Source of the DNA: Lyophyllum atratum
Lineage: Eukaryota; Basidiomycota; Agaricomycetes; Agaricales; Lyophyllaceae
Direction: 5' to 3'
Length of the DNA: 36,180 nucleotides
NCBI GenBank assembly: GCA_014905825.1
Contig: JACGCN010000119.1
Location: forward strand, 1 to 36,180
The first letter of the stretch is position 1, and each line of letters begins with the position of its first letter. The translations under genes were made by a program, and so were the position numbers. This document shows positions 1 to 9,589 of this stretch, one piece after another. The notes beneath the pieces were generated by a model. That model ran no database searches and was not told the DNA's origin. It saw only the letters and a list, made by a program, of their open reading frames with translations.

Positions 1-2
1 CG

Positions 3-1068
3 TCATCCCACAAGGTAAGGCGAACGACGAGGGAGTTCAAGCCAGCGGATTAAGAACGCGACGTCCTGGACCTGTAGGCAGTCCTCTAAAACGAGGGTGT
101 GTAGATTGACTGGGAGGAATATGCCATGGCTCCATTGAGTGAAGATTGGGCTCAATGGCTCGAGTTCCGGACGACGCAGACGAGTATACGGCCTCTCTGA
201 TAACATTGTTGAATGACGAAGGATGAATGTCTGGAGTGAAGGAGTGGATATTTCGCACAGCAGCGAGAAGGATATAAAACATGATCCAGCTCGAGCGTCA
301 CGAGCTTCGTGAGATGAACTGGACGTTGGAAGTCGGTGGGCAGATCGCGATCTACGATATGACGAACACCCTCCAACTTGATGGCCAATACATGGGGTAC
401 GCTGGTGAGGTATGTGAGTGTGTCGGAGAGTGGTTGAGTGAAGATGCTGTCCTCATGGAGGCAGAGTTCGAAGTATGTGATAGAAGCTGAGAGGAATGGT
501 AAGATTGACTTTTCTGAGAGTCCAACCGCGGTAAGCGAGCGAAGGCGTGGGGCCCGAGTGAGACGTTCGGTTCGACGTCGAAGAAGTCTTGGCATGGCGT
601 TCCCTGTGCCATCCGCGGTGAGTCTGAGCGTTTCCAGTGTGCCGCGTAAGTCAGACCAACGACAACGCGCCAATAGCGACACTGATACTTCTGCGCGGAT
701 CCAGTTGCTAGAAAGCTCGACAAGCATGCGAAGTAACATCTCATGCTGTTTTCTGGTCCGAGTCTTAACGAAGACCGAAAGGGGGGATGACTTGGCTCTA
801 GTGATTTGTGATTTCACCCGTTCAATGTTAATCTCCTTGTGTATAGTTACGATGCCCCAGAGGCGAGGGGTCGTCGTGATGATGTCGTCCCAAGTCCTGC
901 GGACGAGGCGCAATGGCGGAAGGAATTGGATATCCCAAGTCAGAACGCCAATCTCGAACACTGCCGCGAAGACCTTCGGCGGGTATTTGGCTGTGTCGAA
1001 CATTGCGGAGAAGTCTGAGGCGAAGGAGAATTTGAGGCCGTTTCGGCAGTTGCTGGTCCGTTATCAAC
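3..1068 (-). CDS. F-box/LRR-type protein, incomplete (runs off left edge)
   Basis: A long minus-strand frame (about 1065 down to 152) encodes the N-terminal part of an F-box/LRR-like protein. Seen near the start: PPKVFAAVFEIG, then LPPLRLVRRTWDDII and TPRLWGIVTI. This is the helix and 'R.W...(T/S)PRLW' arrangement of divergent basidiomycete F-box domains. Leucine-spaced segments follow. After about 230 the frame loses similarity, and a different minus frame (206 to 3) continues with LRR-like text (NLHTLVLEDCLQVQD, FLIRWL). One frame break or unrecognised intron therefore lies near 200-230. No convincing ATG was found upstream of 1003; the coding similarity extends to about 1065, so the true start may be in another exon. 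Known role of such proteins: substrate receptors of SCF ubiquitin ligases; no substrate can be inferred. The plus-strand frame at 438-1181 is its shadow. Confidence 0.5.
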
Positions 1069-1111
1069 CTTGCGATGCCTACAATTTAAAGACGTTATCG
1101 GTGCCGATAGC

Positions 1112-1855
1112 CGATACTGCGAGGCATGCTTACCTGTCGATTCATTCAGAACACCTCCCTTTGAGGAGGCGCAAGTTGTGACTCTGAACCGCCTATTAGA
1201 GTAGAGTGCAGCGCAAGTAAACATGGGCATGATCTGCCAAGATGTCATGCCAGGTCATCTCAGTCATCGTGACTTGGAAACCAATCTGCGTGTGCCGGTT
1301 GCGAGGGACATCAACAAGGGTTTTCGCGATCGACCGGGATACTCCAGGCTTGCTCTATAGCCTCTCGGCAGGGGTGGGGACGTACTCAATTGTGACCGGT
1401 TCCAACAAAAACACAAAGTCTACATGCTGACTGCATTCTTCATTTATTGTGGTCCATGCCTGTATGTAGTTGTCGTCGTTCTCGAGGTGGTCAAGGGTGG
1501 TCACTGTTGTGGAACAAGTACAGTTGTCCGATTCCGATCAATTGTGTCGGCTTTGACCGCAAGCCGTAATGCTTGCCCTGCACGTTGACCTCTCTCTTCC
1601 TAAATTTCTAGCCAAGCACCTCCAGCAACATTGTTCAGAGGAACCTCTCCGCGACTAGGCTCTCTACACATATTACCCATATCATGAACTGACACCGACA
1701 CCCTTCGAATAGCTCTATAATGTCGCCAACATACGCGAAATCGTCTTTCCACGCTCGGTCGTTTCGCCTAGTTTGAAGGACAATGCAGAATTGTTGCTTT
1801 GACCTCAGCAGGACCTCATATCAGCTTTGATCATGGAAAATATTGCATTTAAAGC
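1112..1855. other. Intergenic, no gene seen
   Basis: This stretch lies between the 5' side of the left F-box-like gene and the plus-strand F-box-like gene. Only short, low-quality open frames occur. I see no recognisable domain, RNA gene or repeat. It probably holds the promoters of both flanking genes. Confidence 0.4.
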
Positions 1856-2009
1856 ATGGCGCAGGTCTCAGGATGGGCACCGTACCTATTTACCTCCCCG
1901 AGTAAGGAAGGCCCACCAGCGTATCACCATGACAGGATCCTGTGGTGCGCCCTTTTTATCCGTCTCTTTTCTGCTCACTTAATTCCATACGCAGATATCA
2001 GACGAACTC

Positions 2010-3776
2010 GTGAATGCTTTCTGCCAGTTAAGCCTAGACGATCGCGTGCTGCAGGACACCACCGTCGACCAAATTTACTTTGAGGCCCCTGAATACCCTT
2101 CCAAGGACCCCCCTGAGATCTGTCCAACTCCATTCCAGTTACCACGGATGACAAGTCCGCACGAGACCGCAGTCCCTGTCCACGGGGCGCTCAGACGCCT
2201 TCCCGACGACATCCTCTATCATTTTTTCTCTCCATGGACACCTCCCATCCCATGCGCTCGCTTAGAACGACCGTAAGGCTCTCGCATGTCTGCGCACAGT
2301 GGAGAGCCGTCATAGTCTGTGCGCCACTTCTGTGGACCTACATAGGTCTGCTCTGGACGCGGAAGCGAACCCGTCATTCCCAAGTCATCGAGTCATTTCT
2401 CCACCGCTCCCAACATCTCCCCTTAACCATCCACCTTATCTTTACCTCCGACTCCGACCCCGAACCCTACATCGTAGAGTGGTCACAAGCCCTCTCACCT
2501 CATGCCCATCGGTTCCGCGAGCTGATCATGAAGGTCTACTCTCCTTTCCCTATCCAAATCGCCGTAAAACCATCACACCCCTGAAGATGCCCCGCTTAAC
2601 CCACTTTGACTTGGCCATGTTCGATTACCAGGGTTGCACCATCTTCATGAAGCCAAGATCTGCTGAACAGCTAGTCAGTCTCGGAGGTCATCACTTCATA
2701 CCCATAGCACGCACGTCCTACCTGGATTGGACCGTTCGAAACTTTCATATCACATCCCTTTCCCTGAAATATGTCGACTTGACCATGGCAGAACTGTTTC
2801 CCGTCCTCATTATGACTCAGTCGACACTCACCCATTTGGAATATTATAACGTCATTACCGCCGATTACGTTATCGGCGACGTCCCTCGCATAACCCTCCC
2901 AAAACTCACTTCCCTCCACGTCGGTTATAGGTGCACCCTGACCGCGTGGAATCTAGTCGAATGCCTGGTCCTCCCAAACCTCCGTTCGGCCTTCGTCCAT
3001 GATTTCGGTCGGTCACCCGAATCAAGGACGCCTTCCCGCTGCAAGATAAGTCGTGCTCGGCCGAAGATAAAGACGCTTGCAAACTTTTAGTCGCCCTGTG
3101 CCCCTTTACGAAGGTCGCCAGCCTTACACTCCGCGGCGTCACATGCTTTTCAAGCACCTTCGAAGAGGTCATGTTGCCATTGCAGTATCTCTTTCAAGGC
3201 CTCGAGTCGTTGGTTCTCGTACAATGCGATTCCCAATTCCTCCGTGTCCTCTTCGACGTAACCCTCGACTCCCGCCTTTCCGAATTGGAGAGTTTATCGA
3301 AACTCGTCATCACGAGCGATGATCACCAATTGGTTCTGTTTTACCTGCGCTTACGCGCCGCACGAGGGCTCCCCCGGTTAAAGTTGTTCTCTGTCAACCC
3401 GAGGATGGCGCTGCTGCGCCATTTCTATCGGGAATTTGCCGCCGACTTCATGTCAGGGGACAAGTACATCATCAACCTCGCAAGGAGAGCAGCAGTTTGC
3501 ATCCCTACCCTCGTGAATCCCGTCCAACACGTTTGGCGGACACGGCCCCGACCTCTATATCCTCAGCATAACTATCCTACATTTTCTGCGTTCTGTACCG
3601 ATGGACCATTCGATAATATCGCACCCAAACAGTCTACAATTTCAATTTTCACGTCCAAATCACTTCGTTTTCGAATACATGTTTTCTATAGTTCTCCTTG
3701 CTTACCAGATCTCTCGTCCTGCTTTCCATTGCTCTCCCATTCAGTCCTCGTCGCTCATTCTTTATGTATATTCTAA
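2010..3776 (+). pseudogene. F-box/LRR-like gene with three frame breaks
   Basis: A recognisable F-box starts in one frame (ALRRLPDDILYHFF, about 2187-2228) and finishes in another (VRLSHVCAQWRAVIVCAP, then LLWTYIGL, about 2274-2345). This matches the classic 'LPDDIL...LSHVC..WR......LW' F-box with a one-base shift near 2270. A second shift sits at an A4 run near 2566, where coding resumes as TPLKMPRLTHFDLAMFDYQ. A third lies near 3005-3020, after which LRR-type sequence continues (DACKLLVALCPFTKVASL, YLFQGLESLVLVQC). With those shifts bridged, the product is a roughly 500-residue F-box protein with a leucine-rich C-terminal half. A plausible start is the ATG at 2148 or at 2010. The 3' end is uncertain: the last frame stays open to 3776, but its final ~200 bases do not look conserved. 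The expected role, an SCF adaptor, comes from the family only. Either a pseudogene or a gene with sequence errors. Confidence 0.6.
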
Positions 3777-3950
3777 AATATATTTAAAAGGAAAATTTTG
3801 TCACGTTGACGCGTTAGTTGCGATGTGTCGGTGTGACCGTCACGCCTTGCTTGACTCCCTTTTTCTCGCCTCTACCACGCGCCTTGCCCCGCGTGTGCGG
3901 TCCTGATCGCTTGTAACCTGGTTGTTGTACTACTCTCTACGAATACCACT

Positions 3951-4543
3951 ATGTCACAAGAGGCAGAAGATGTCAAACCGAAGCTCAACCTGAGTATCAA
4001 TTACGAGCAGACCCGTTCGTGATTTTCGCGATATAGGAAGGCATATGCTGACTGGGGTCTTTGGGGCGTCTTTTCTATGATAGAAAAACGGTGAAAGTGA
4101 AAGCCAATATGAAATTCGCGAAGATCTTCACCGCCGCTGAGGTGAGTTCACCTTAACCTTATTATAGTTTCGACCACTCACATCGATGATCACCTTGCCT
4201 GTGTAGACACGCTTTGAAAAAGAACCAGGCTAGTGCTCGCAAGTTCCTTCAAGTACAAACGCAATCTATCTAATCACCGCTTCGTCGACTTTCTGCATTC
4301 CAGGCACGTTCAAATTCACATACGAAGGAAACCGCGTACAAGCAGACGACACGCCTGCAGGGGTGAGCCTTGACGGCTATCTCGACGCGCTTATTACTGA
4401 CCTTCGTTTTAGCTGGGCATGGAGGATGGTGATCAGATAGATGCATTTTTACAACAGGTGAGCATTCCCAGACCTCCTTCCCTGAACTCTCCTAAATTCC
4501 ACTTACCCAGGTTGGAGGATATTGGCCTAATCGGAATTCATGA
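3951..4543 (+). CDS. Ubiquitin-like modifier SUMO (Smt3/Pmt3 family), six exons
   Basis: Exons 3951-4018, 4084-4141, 4207-4228, 4304-4362, 4413-4457 and 4511-4543 join in frame (285 nt, 94 residues) into a complete SUMO precursor. Visible: acidic N-terminus MSQEAEDVKPKLNLSI, beta-grasp core VKVKANMKFAKIF, FKFTYEGNRVQADDTP, then GMEDGDQIDAFLQQVGG. The GG ends the mature form and is followed by a seven-residue tail, YWPNRNS, that a SUMO protease would remove. SUMO is conjugated through E1 Aos1-Uba2 and E2 Ubc9 to lysines of mainly nuclear proteins. Introns 1, 2, 4 and 5 are GT-AG (50-75 bp). Intron 3 (4229-4303) fits only as GC-AG, because the nearby GT donor would create a stop codon. The exon with FRFEKEPG-type residues reads TRFEKEPG. 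Five introns in under 600 bp explain why no single frame shows the gene. The reading is uninterrupted and the gene looks functional. Confidence 0.93.
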
Positions 4544-4756
4544 TGCTATCCTATCTTCGCTCGCACATCATACACCCTGTATAATATCTACCTATTTATT
4601 CCCCTCTTGTTCCGGAGTTCTTTGGTGCGCGCAATTTATTCGCGTGTGTTTCATTTCATCAAGAGTGTTGCACTTCATCCTTGCCAAGACTAAACGTAAC
4701 TCTAACAACACATGCTTTTTGAACAGCCTTAGCCCTCCCGCGACCTACATTGGACA

Positions 4757-6200
4757 TCAGATCTGGAAAATATAAATGTCCTCGATGAAGGTCCATGCCG
4801 GAGCCTGTCCTCCACGGAATGCAACCACATCGTCTCCGACTGCATCCACATCAACACGATAGTACTTCCATGGGCTATACCCATCCCTGATAGTGCTCAC
4901 TGCCTCCCCATTCCAGAGAACCTCCACAACCGAATCCGCCTCCAACTCCGGCCCGCTGTACACACTCGCCAAGAAGAACATGATACTATACCGGACCCCT
5001 CTCGTCGGGTTGATGCGACCGCCTGGCGCCATCGTTCCAGGGAGCGCATCCTGCCCAGTAGCAGAACCAAGCAGTCCGACGCTGTGCCCTGCGTGGGCGT
5101 ATGGGGCATAATGGAAGATCGTCGCATCCAGGTATCCACCCTCGGGGTTGGATCCTTGCCATGGCCCATAACCCTCGGTGAAGCAGAATTCAGAGCAATC
5201 AGCGTAGCCCTCGAACCCGACGTCGAAGTAGGCGTTCCGCCTGTGGTATCCGCGCGAATACGTGACTTTGAGGTCACCTTGCCCTGTGTTGACGGCGGTG
5301 TCGGAGCCAGTTGGGATGTAATACCGGTGGGAGGGTGAGTATGCTGCTCCGAATAAATAGGAGGTATAGGCTAACGTTGGAGCACGTATAGGTTGTTGGG
5401 ATGCCATTAACCACCGCCCTCCAGATATTGATGAGCTGGCATGCTCCGCCTATCGGGTCTACACTCCGGCTGTTGCAGAGATCTGCACAGGCCTGGACAT
5501 CGTACCTGTCCAGGAAAGCAAATCCCATGTACTGTTTCGTCCAGTGTCAAATGTCTTCTACAGACGAAGCGGCGGTAGCAGCGTACCCCAGGAGCATTAT
5601 TTGCCGCATCAAGAGGGCCGAGTTCTATTTCGTACCCAGCGGGACGGGGAACTGTCAGGCGTCTTGCAGCCCATCCACTGCTTTGCTGAATATACGTCAA
5701 GCCAGCGGGAGGCGCCTGTGACTGTTGCCCGCCTCTGTTCGTTTTTTCTTCCGGCCCGTGGATCTCAGCATATACGACACACTTCAGGTTCAACTTCTCG
5801 CTGAACACGAAGTCGAGCAGCTCCTTGTTGAAAGGCTCGTAGTACAGGTTCGCGAAGACTGTTCCACGTTTCGTGGGTCAGTACTACCTTGCTACACGCG
5901 TCAAAACACGAGAAATGGGCGTACCACGGGTTTGAACACTGTCACAGAAATCAAGACAAGCGTCGACGTTGCATGTCGCGTTAGACACGACCGTGTATGT
6001 GAGGTACGCGTCGCTTCCCACTGCCCCATCGCGATCGGTAGGACCCACCCCCGTCCCAGCAAAAACCTGATCATAAACCGAGTGTGCGTGTTTCGCGACC
6101 CACTGGCATGTCGTCGCCGTCATGAGCTGCCACCATGCTGTGTCCGGGCCGTTTGGAAGCAGCTACGTGAGCAATGCCCCCAGACCCGGCTTCCGTGAGC
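4757..6200 (-). CDS. Cysteine-bearing, probably secreted Agaricomycete family protein
   Basis: Several minus-strand exons encode a family common in Agaricomycete genomes but without known function. In order: LPNGPDTAWWQLMTATTCQW (from an acceptor near 6168), AYLTYTVVSNATCNVDACLD, then FANLYYEPFNKELLDFVFSE after an intron (about 5890-5865), GLTYIQQSSGW, a clean GT-AG intron (about 5586-5533), MGFAFLDRYDVQACADLCNS, GGACQLINIWRAVVNGIPTT, a further junction near 5390-5330, and the C-terminal domain GQGDLKVTYSRGYHRRNAYF to WTFIEDIYIFQI, ending at 4757. The paired C..(C) modules (VDACLDFC, VQACADLC) resemble small disulfide modules, and the C-terminal part looks like a beta-sandwich carbohydrate-binding fold; both are inferences. 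The first exon, expected to hold a signal peptide, was not identified, and the junction near 5350 does not fit cleanly, so the gene may be damaged there. Convergent with the SUMO gene. Confidence 0.65.
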
Positions 6201-6363
6201 GTACGTCGACCGCTTCATGGCTCGGAGTTGTGCAGACACGCCGCGACACTACTAGTACATATCCGAGAAGACTTTACAAGGCAGCCGAAGGTATGGATAC
6301 ACGATGACAAACGGTTTCGATGACAAACAATGTCGTACAAGAGGACAGGCGGTTGTGACAGTA

Positions 6364-7642
6364 CTACTTAAGGAGCGTCTTCCACGCGGACATATTCCGC
6401 TGTCTTAACGAGCTTAAACAGCTGGCCAGGCGAGAAAGGAAAGATATCCTCGCCGCTGTTTTCAAACTGAACGTCGAAATGGCACGACCCCCGAGCGGTG
6501 GTAACGTAGTCTCTAACAAAAAACGCCATTCTCGGCCACGTGGGGGTTGTCCTCCAATTTATTGATGAAGCTGACGCCGACCAGGGTTCGGGGGCTGTCC
6601 CGCCACTCCTGGAGCGCCCCTGGGGTCACTGGCTGGGCGTGCCGGCGCATGTCGGCGGGGATGAGCTCGTGGGTTGAGGGGTCTCGTTCAAAGAGGCTCC
6701 CTGTTCCATGCGGACGTATTCCGCTGTCTCAATGAGCTCAAACACCTCGTCAGGCGAGAGAGGAAAGATATCCTCGCCGCTGTCTTCAAACTGAAGGTCG
6801 AAATGACACGCCCCCCGCGTCGTGGTAACGAAGTCTCTAACAAAAACATGCCGTTCTCGGACACGTAGAGGCTGTCCTCCGATTTGTTGATGAAGCCGAC
6901 GCCGACCAGGGTTCGGGGGTCCCGCCACTCCTGGAGCGCCCGCGGGGTCACTAACTGGGCATTCCCGCGCATGTCGGCGGGGATGAGCCTGGGTCGAGGA
7001 TTCACGTTCAAAGAGGCTCCCGGAGTTATCTCACTGCCATAAACGAGATCGTAGGAATAAGGCAAATCGGAAGCGAAGTGAGCAGCTTACCGAGCATGCC
7101 GTTCCGTAGCTATCTTGACGACTTTGAGGCCCTCCGCCTCTGACCTGGTAGGATGGTTGAGAATGTGTTGCTCCATAAGAAGAACATAATTTGCCGCATA
7201 TGTGGCGAGTAAGACGCGGCTGCGGATGGTAGGTGTCAAGATGAGCAATCATATGGATGGGAAAAAGACACGACATGGACGCACTCGTCAAACGACCTCG
7301 GCTTTTTCTCGCACTTCCGAGCCAAATCTTCGAGCGTAGCGTCGACGTCCGCGTACGTGCACCGCCCGATGGGTTTCTTTTCTGCTGTTCTAGAGCCAAT
7401 GTCCCCTGGGCTCGGGCGTGGGCTGCATTAATTTCGGCAGGATCGTGCCTCATAGCGTCGTTCTGTTGCTGCGCAAGCAGCAGGTAGTGGACGTACTTGC
7501 TGGCATAGAGGTCGAGTTCCTCAGGGGTGAATGGGATGCGTGGGGGAGGGTCATACAAGGACTTGCGAGCATATTCGGAGATGGTAAGACTTGGGTCATC
7601 GTACCAATTACTGTGGGATTGACTGGAGACGGAAGAGGACAT
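6364..7642 (-). pseudogene. Unrecognised duplicated gene, copy 1 (frameshifted)
   Basis: I recognise no domain. The gene starts at the ATG at 7642 (MSSSVSSQSHSNWYDD), about 50 bases below a TATATA motif (about 7690-7696). Exon 1 continues through FTPEELDLYASKYVHYLLLA and AEINAAHARAQGTLALEQQ. Comparison with copy 2 shows a one-base deletion near 7385-7390: copy 1 has 14 bases where copy 2 has 15, between GAACAG and the shared AAACCC. The conserved continuation (YADVDATLEDLARKCE) therefore lies in another frame. A second exon and an intron near 7090-7040 precede the 3' exon (GASLNVNPRPRLIPADMRG, VGVGFINKSEDSLYVSENG). A second frame break near 6860 follows, after which DFVTTTRGACHFDLQFEDSG and EDIFPLSPDEVFELIETAEY read in another frame. 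The terminal region runs directly into a second, partial copy of the same exon. Confidence 0.6.
6368..7020. repeat. Tandem duplication of a 3' exon (about 325 bp unit)
   Basis: Segments 6368-6693 and 6696-7020 are near-identical direct repeats. Both start with CCACGCGG / CCATGCGG followed by ACNTATTCCGCTGTCT, both contain GGCGAGAAAGGAAAGATATC-type text, and both end near TCAAAGAGGCTCCC. The unit corresponds to the last exon of the duplicated gene. Copy 2 of the segment carries only one unit (about 9730-10070), so the tandem event happened in copy 1 alone or was lost from copy 2. Confidence 0.85.
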
Positions 7643-7685
7643 TGCGCGGGGAACGTTGCGAACGTTGGACAGAGGGGTCGGAGCG

Positions 7686-7698
7686 CCTTATATAGGTT
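7686..7698 (-). promoter_or_regulatory. TATA-box-like element of duplicated gene copy 1
   Basis: Read on the minus strand, CCTATATAAGG lies about 45-55 bases upstream of the ATG at 7642. The equivalent place in copy 2 (about 10757-10770) also has a TATATAA-rich run upstream of the ATG at 10706. Conservation of position in both copies supports a core promoter. Confidence 0.55.
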
Positions 7699-8149
7699 GG
7701 ACCCAAGGGTGGCCACTGTGGCCACGACTGGGAGGTGTGTGTGATCGATCTGATCCCCCATCGTTACGGTGCCGAACTGTTGTTCACTGAATAAGTCAGT
7801 CGTCTCATACATTTACGAGCGCTTGGACAAAGTTTTGCTCTAGAGAAGAGGAGAACAAGAGGGACGGCCAAAAAGAAGGCCGGACAATAAGTCGGTGGAA
7901 AGAATTCGAGGATGGTGAGAGGATGCGATATTGTCGAGTCTCAAGTCTCGACTTGTCCCCGACTCCGCTCGAATTGTCGCATGGGGCCGATGCGTCCGAC
8001 GTCGATCACTGGATTTACTTCAGAATCACTACTCTATCCTTCAATTCTGGTTCAATGCACTCCACAAGAGAAATGCACAGCATGGAAAGCATCGAATGAA
8101 TCCTTGACGGGGGAGAAGGTCAAGAGAAGGTACAGCTGTGAGATCTGCC

Positions 8150-9560
8150 GAAGATGATTGTCTCTGGGGTAATGATGATAAGCATACTTGTCTTACTCCT
8201 CTACGATTTCTGGAAGCTTCCAGATCTTCTCACTGCTTTGGAACTTGCTTCTGAGGCGCCCACTCAGCATCCGGATGGCTCTATGACTCACACCTATGCT
8301 AGTGAATACAAGAAGCATTACGAGTTCTTTGCCAAGTTGGAAGATCTCGAGGAGACATACCCTCTCCGATATTCTCTTGAGCTGCGGGCGCGTCGGGACA
8401 TCTTAACGATGTCTTATTTGATTGGGGTGTTTACGCCCTTGAGGTTACTGTTCTCAAGGGAGCACAGGAATTGGCTGCTCTGCTTGCGTCTTCTTCTCGT
8501 CGGGGCCCTGGCCCTGACTCCCGTGCTGCCAAAGTCCCTCGCCCGTCCTTTCGGTCAGACGTCGTCTCGCGCCGCGCGAAGGAGGTTCCTCGGGTACATT
8601 TTTTCGAGACTCGGGTCCTTCATATAGCATCTGCGGGAGAGGACACCGCTACCGCGCGAGCATCCAACCGCCATCACTTCCTTTGAGGATGTGAAACCCC
8701 TTTTCTCTCGACTTAGCGTCGGACAACATCATCTAGGCTGTTAAGGTGTATTCAAGGATCCTCACCCATGACCCAAGTGACTTTGTACGCTTTGGTACCA
8801 TCTGGAACCTCGCACGTCTCTGTGACGGTCGACACGGAGGAGATTTCTCCATGCCTGCAGCCTGTGAGGGAGACCATCCAGCCCTCGAGAGACATGCCTC
8901 TTGCGCACGGGTCACTGATGGTCGCATCCTGATGTGTCTACCCTTCACTCCTTGCTTGACCACAATCCTTTGCCGTATCATGATCTTTCCGAGGCCATTC
9001 ATGTTCGTCCGCGCCCTACTCATGCATCCCCTCACGATGTCAAGCTCTTTGAGCGCGTTATTCATCCCTACAGTGTAGACGGCTTCTGCACCCTACTGGA
9101 AAAGCATAATCTCTCCTCCTTGTATCCCCACTTAATCACTAACCATCACGCATGGGTTTCCTCTCGACACTCTCCCGCTCCTCACTGAATGCATCGTCAT
9201 ACAAAAAGCATCCTTCCGTTGATCATGTCCCTTCGGTCGTGCAAGAATGTATTGATACCGAGATTGCTGCAGGCCGCGTGTCGGAGCCTTTCTCGCTCGC
9301 AGACATTGAGCGCAGTCTTCGGGGCCCTATATACTGTTCTCCTTTTCTTGTCTCATAGCAGCATCTGGGTCCCGGCTTGCCTCCCGGTATCGTGTTTGCT
9401 GCGATCTCTTAGAATGGTATCCGGTTTCAGGCATGCCATCCGTCAATAGTTTGATCTCCAAAGATGACTTTCCTACTCGATTTGATATGGCGTTCAAAGT
9501 TGCTGAAGCGGTGAGTTTCTTGGTGCTTCTTACCACCGCCCAGTGCACATTCTCCACTGT
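8150..9560 (+). mobile_element. Decayed retroelement relic with reverse-transcriptase-like upstream region
   Basis: Plus-strand fragments in several frames fit the region that leads into, and the start of, a basidiomycete retroelement reverse transcriptase. Seen: LEKHNLSSLYPHLITN, then HGFPLDTLPLLTECIV, then HVPSVVQECIDTEIAAGRVS with PFSLADIERSLRGPIYCSPF, and last MPSVNSLISKDDFPTRFDM. The order 'YPHL - HGFPLG - PSV - GR.SGPFS - GP.YCSPF - SVNS.I..DDFPT' is what I associate with DIRS-like or related polyproteins. No catalytic (Y/F)xDD motif is present, because the sequence stops before the palm domain. Further upstream, 8154-8627 (YASEYKKHYEFFAKLEDLEE) could be a gag-like remnant, but that is weak. 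Frames change at least three times, so it is dead. It fills the space between the two segmental copies. Confidence 0.5.
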
Positions 9561-9589
9561 TTACTCTATACTCTCTACCCTCTACCCCA

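Larger units (their letters stand above)
6240..8095. repeat. Direct segmental duplication, copy 1
   Basis: This block is similar along its length to 9590-11165 in the same orientation. Shared landmarks include the left edge (CGCGACACTAC ... GAGAAGACTT), the 3' exon of the embedded gene, its upstream TATA region, the stretch with GGTGTGTGTGATCGATCTG and GTTACGGTGCCGAACTGTTG, and the right end (ATGGAAAGCAT). Copy 1 is longer mainly because its gene's 3' exon is tandemly duplicated. Divergence is moderate (many substitutions and small indels), so the duplication is not recent. Confidence 0.85.

Noticed and set aside
438..1181. Plus-strand open frame of 247 codons
   Set aside because: Arg/Ser-rich antisense of the F-box-like minus frame; no splice signals or family motifs of its own.
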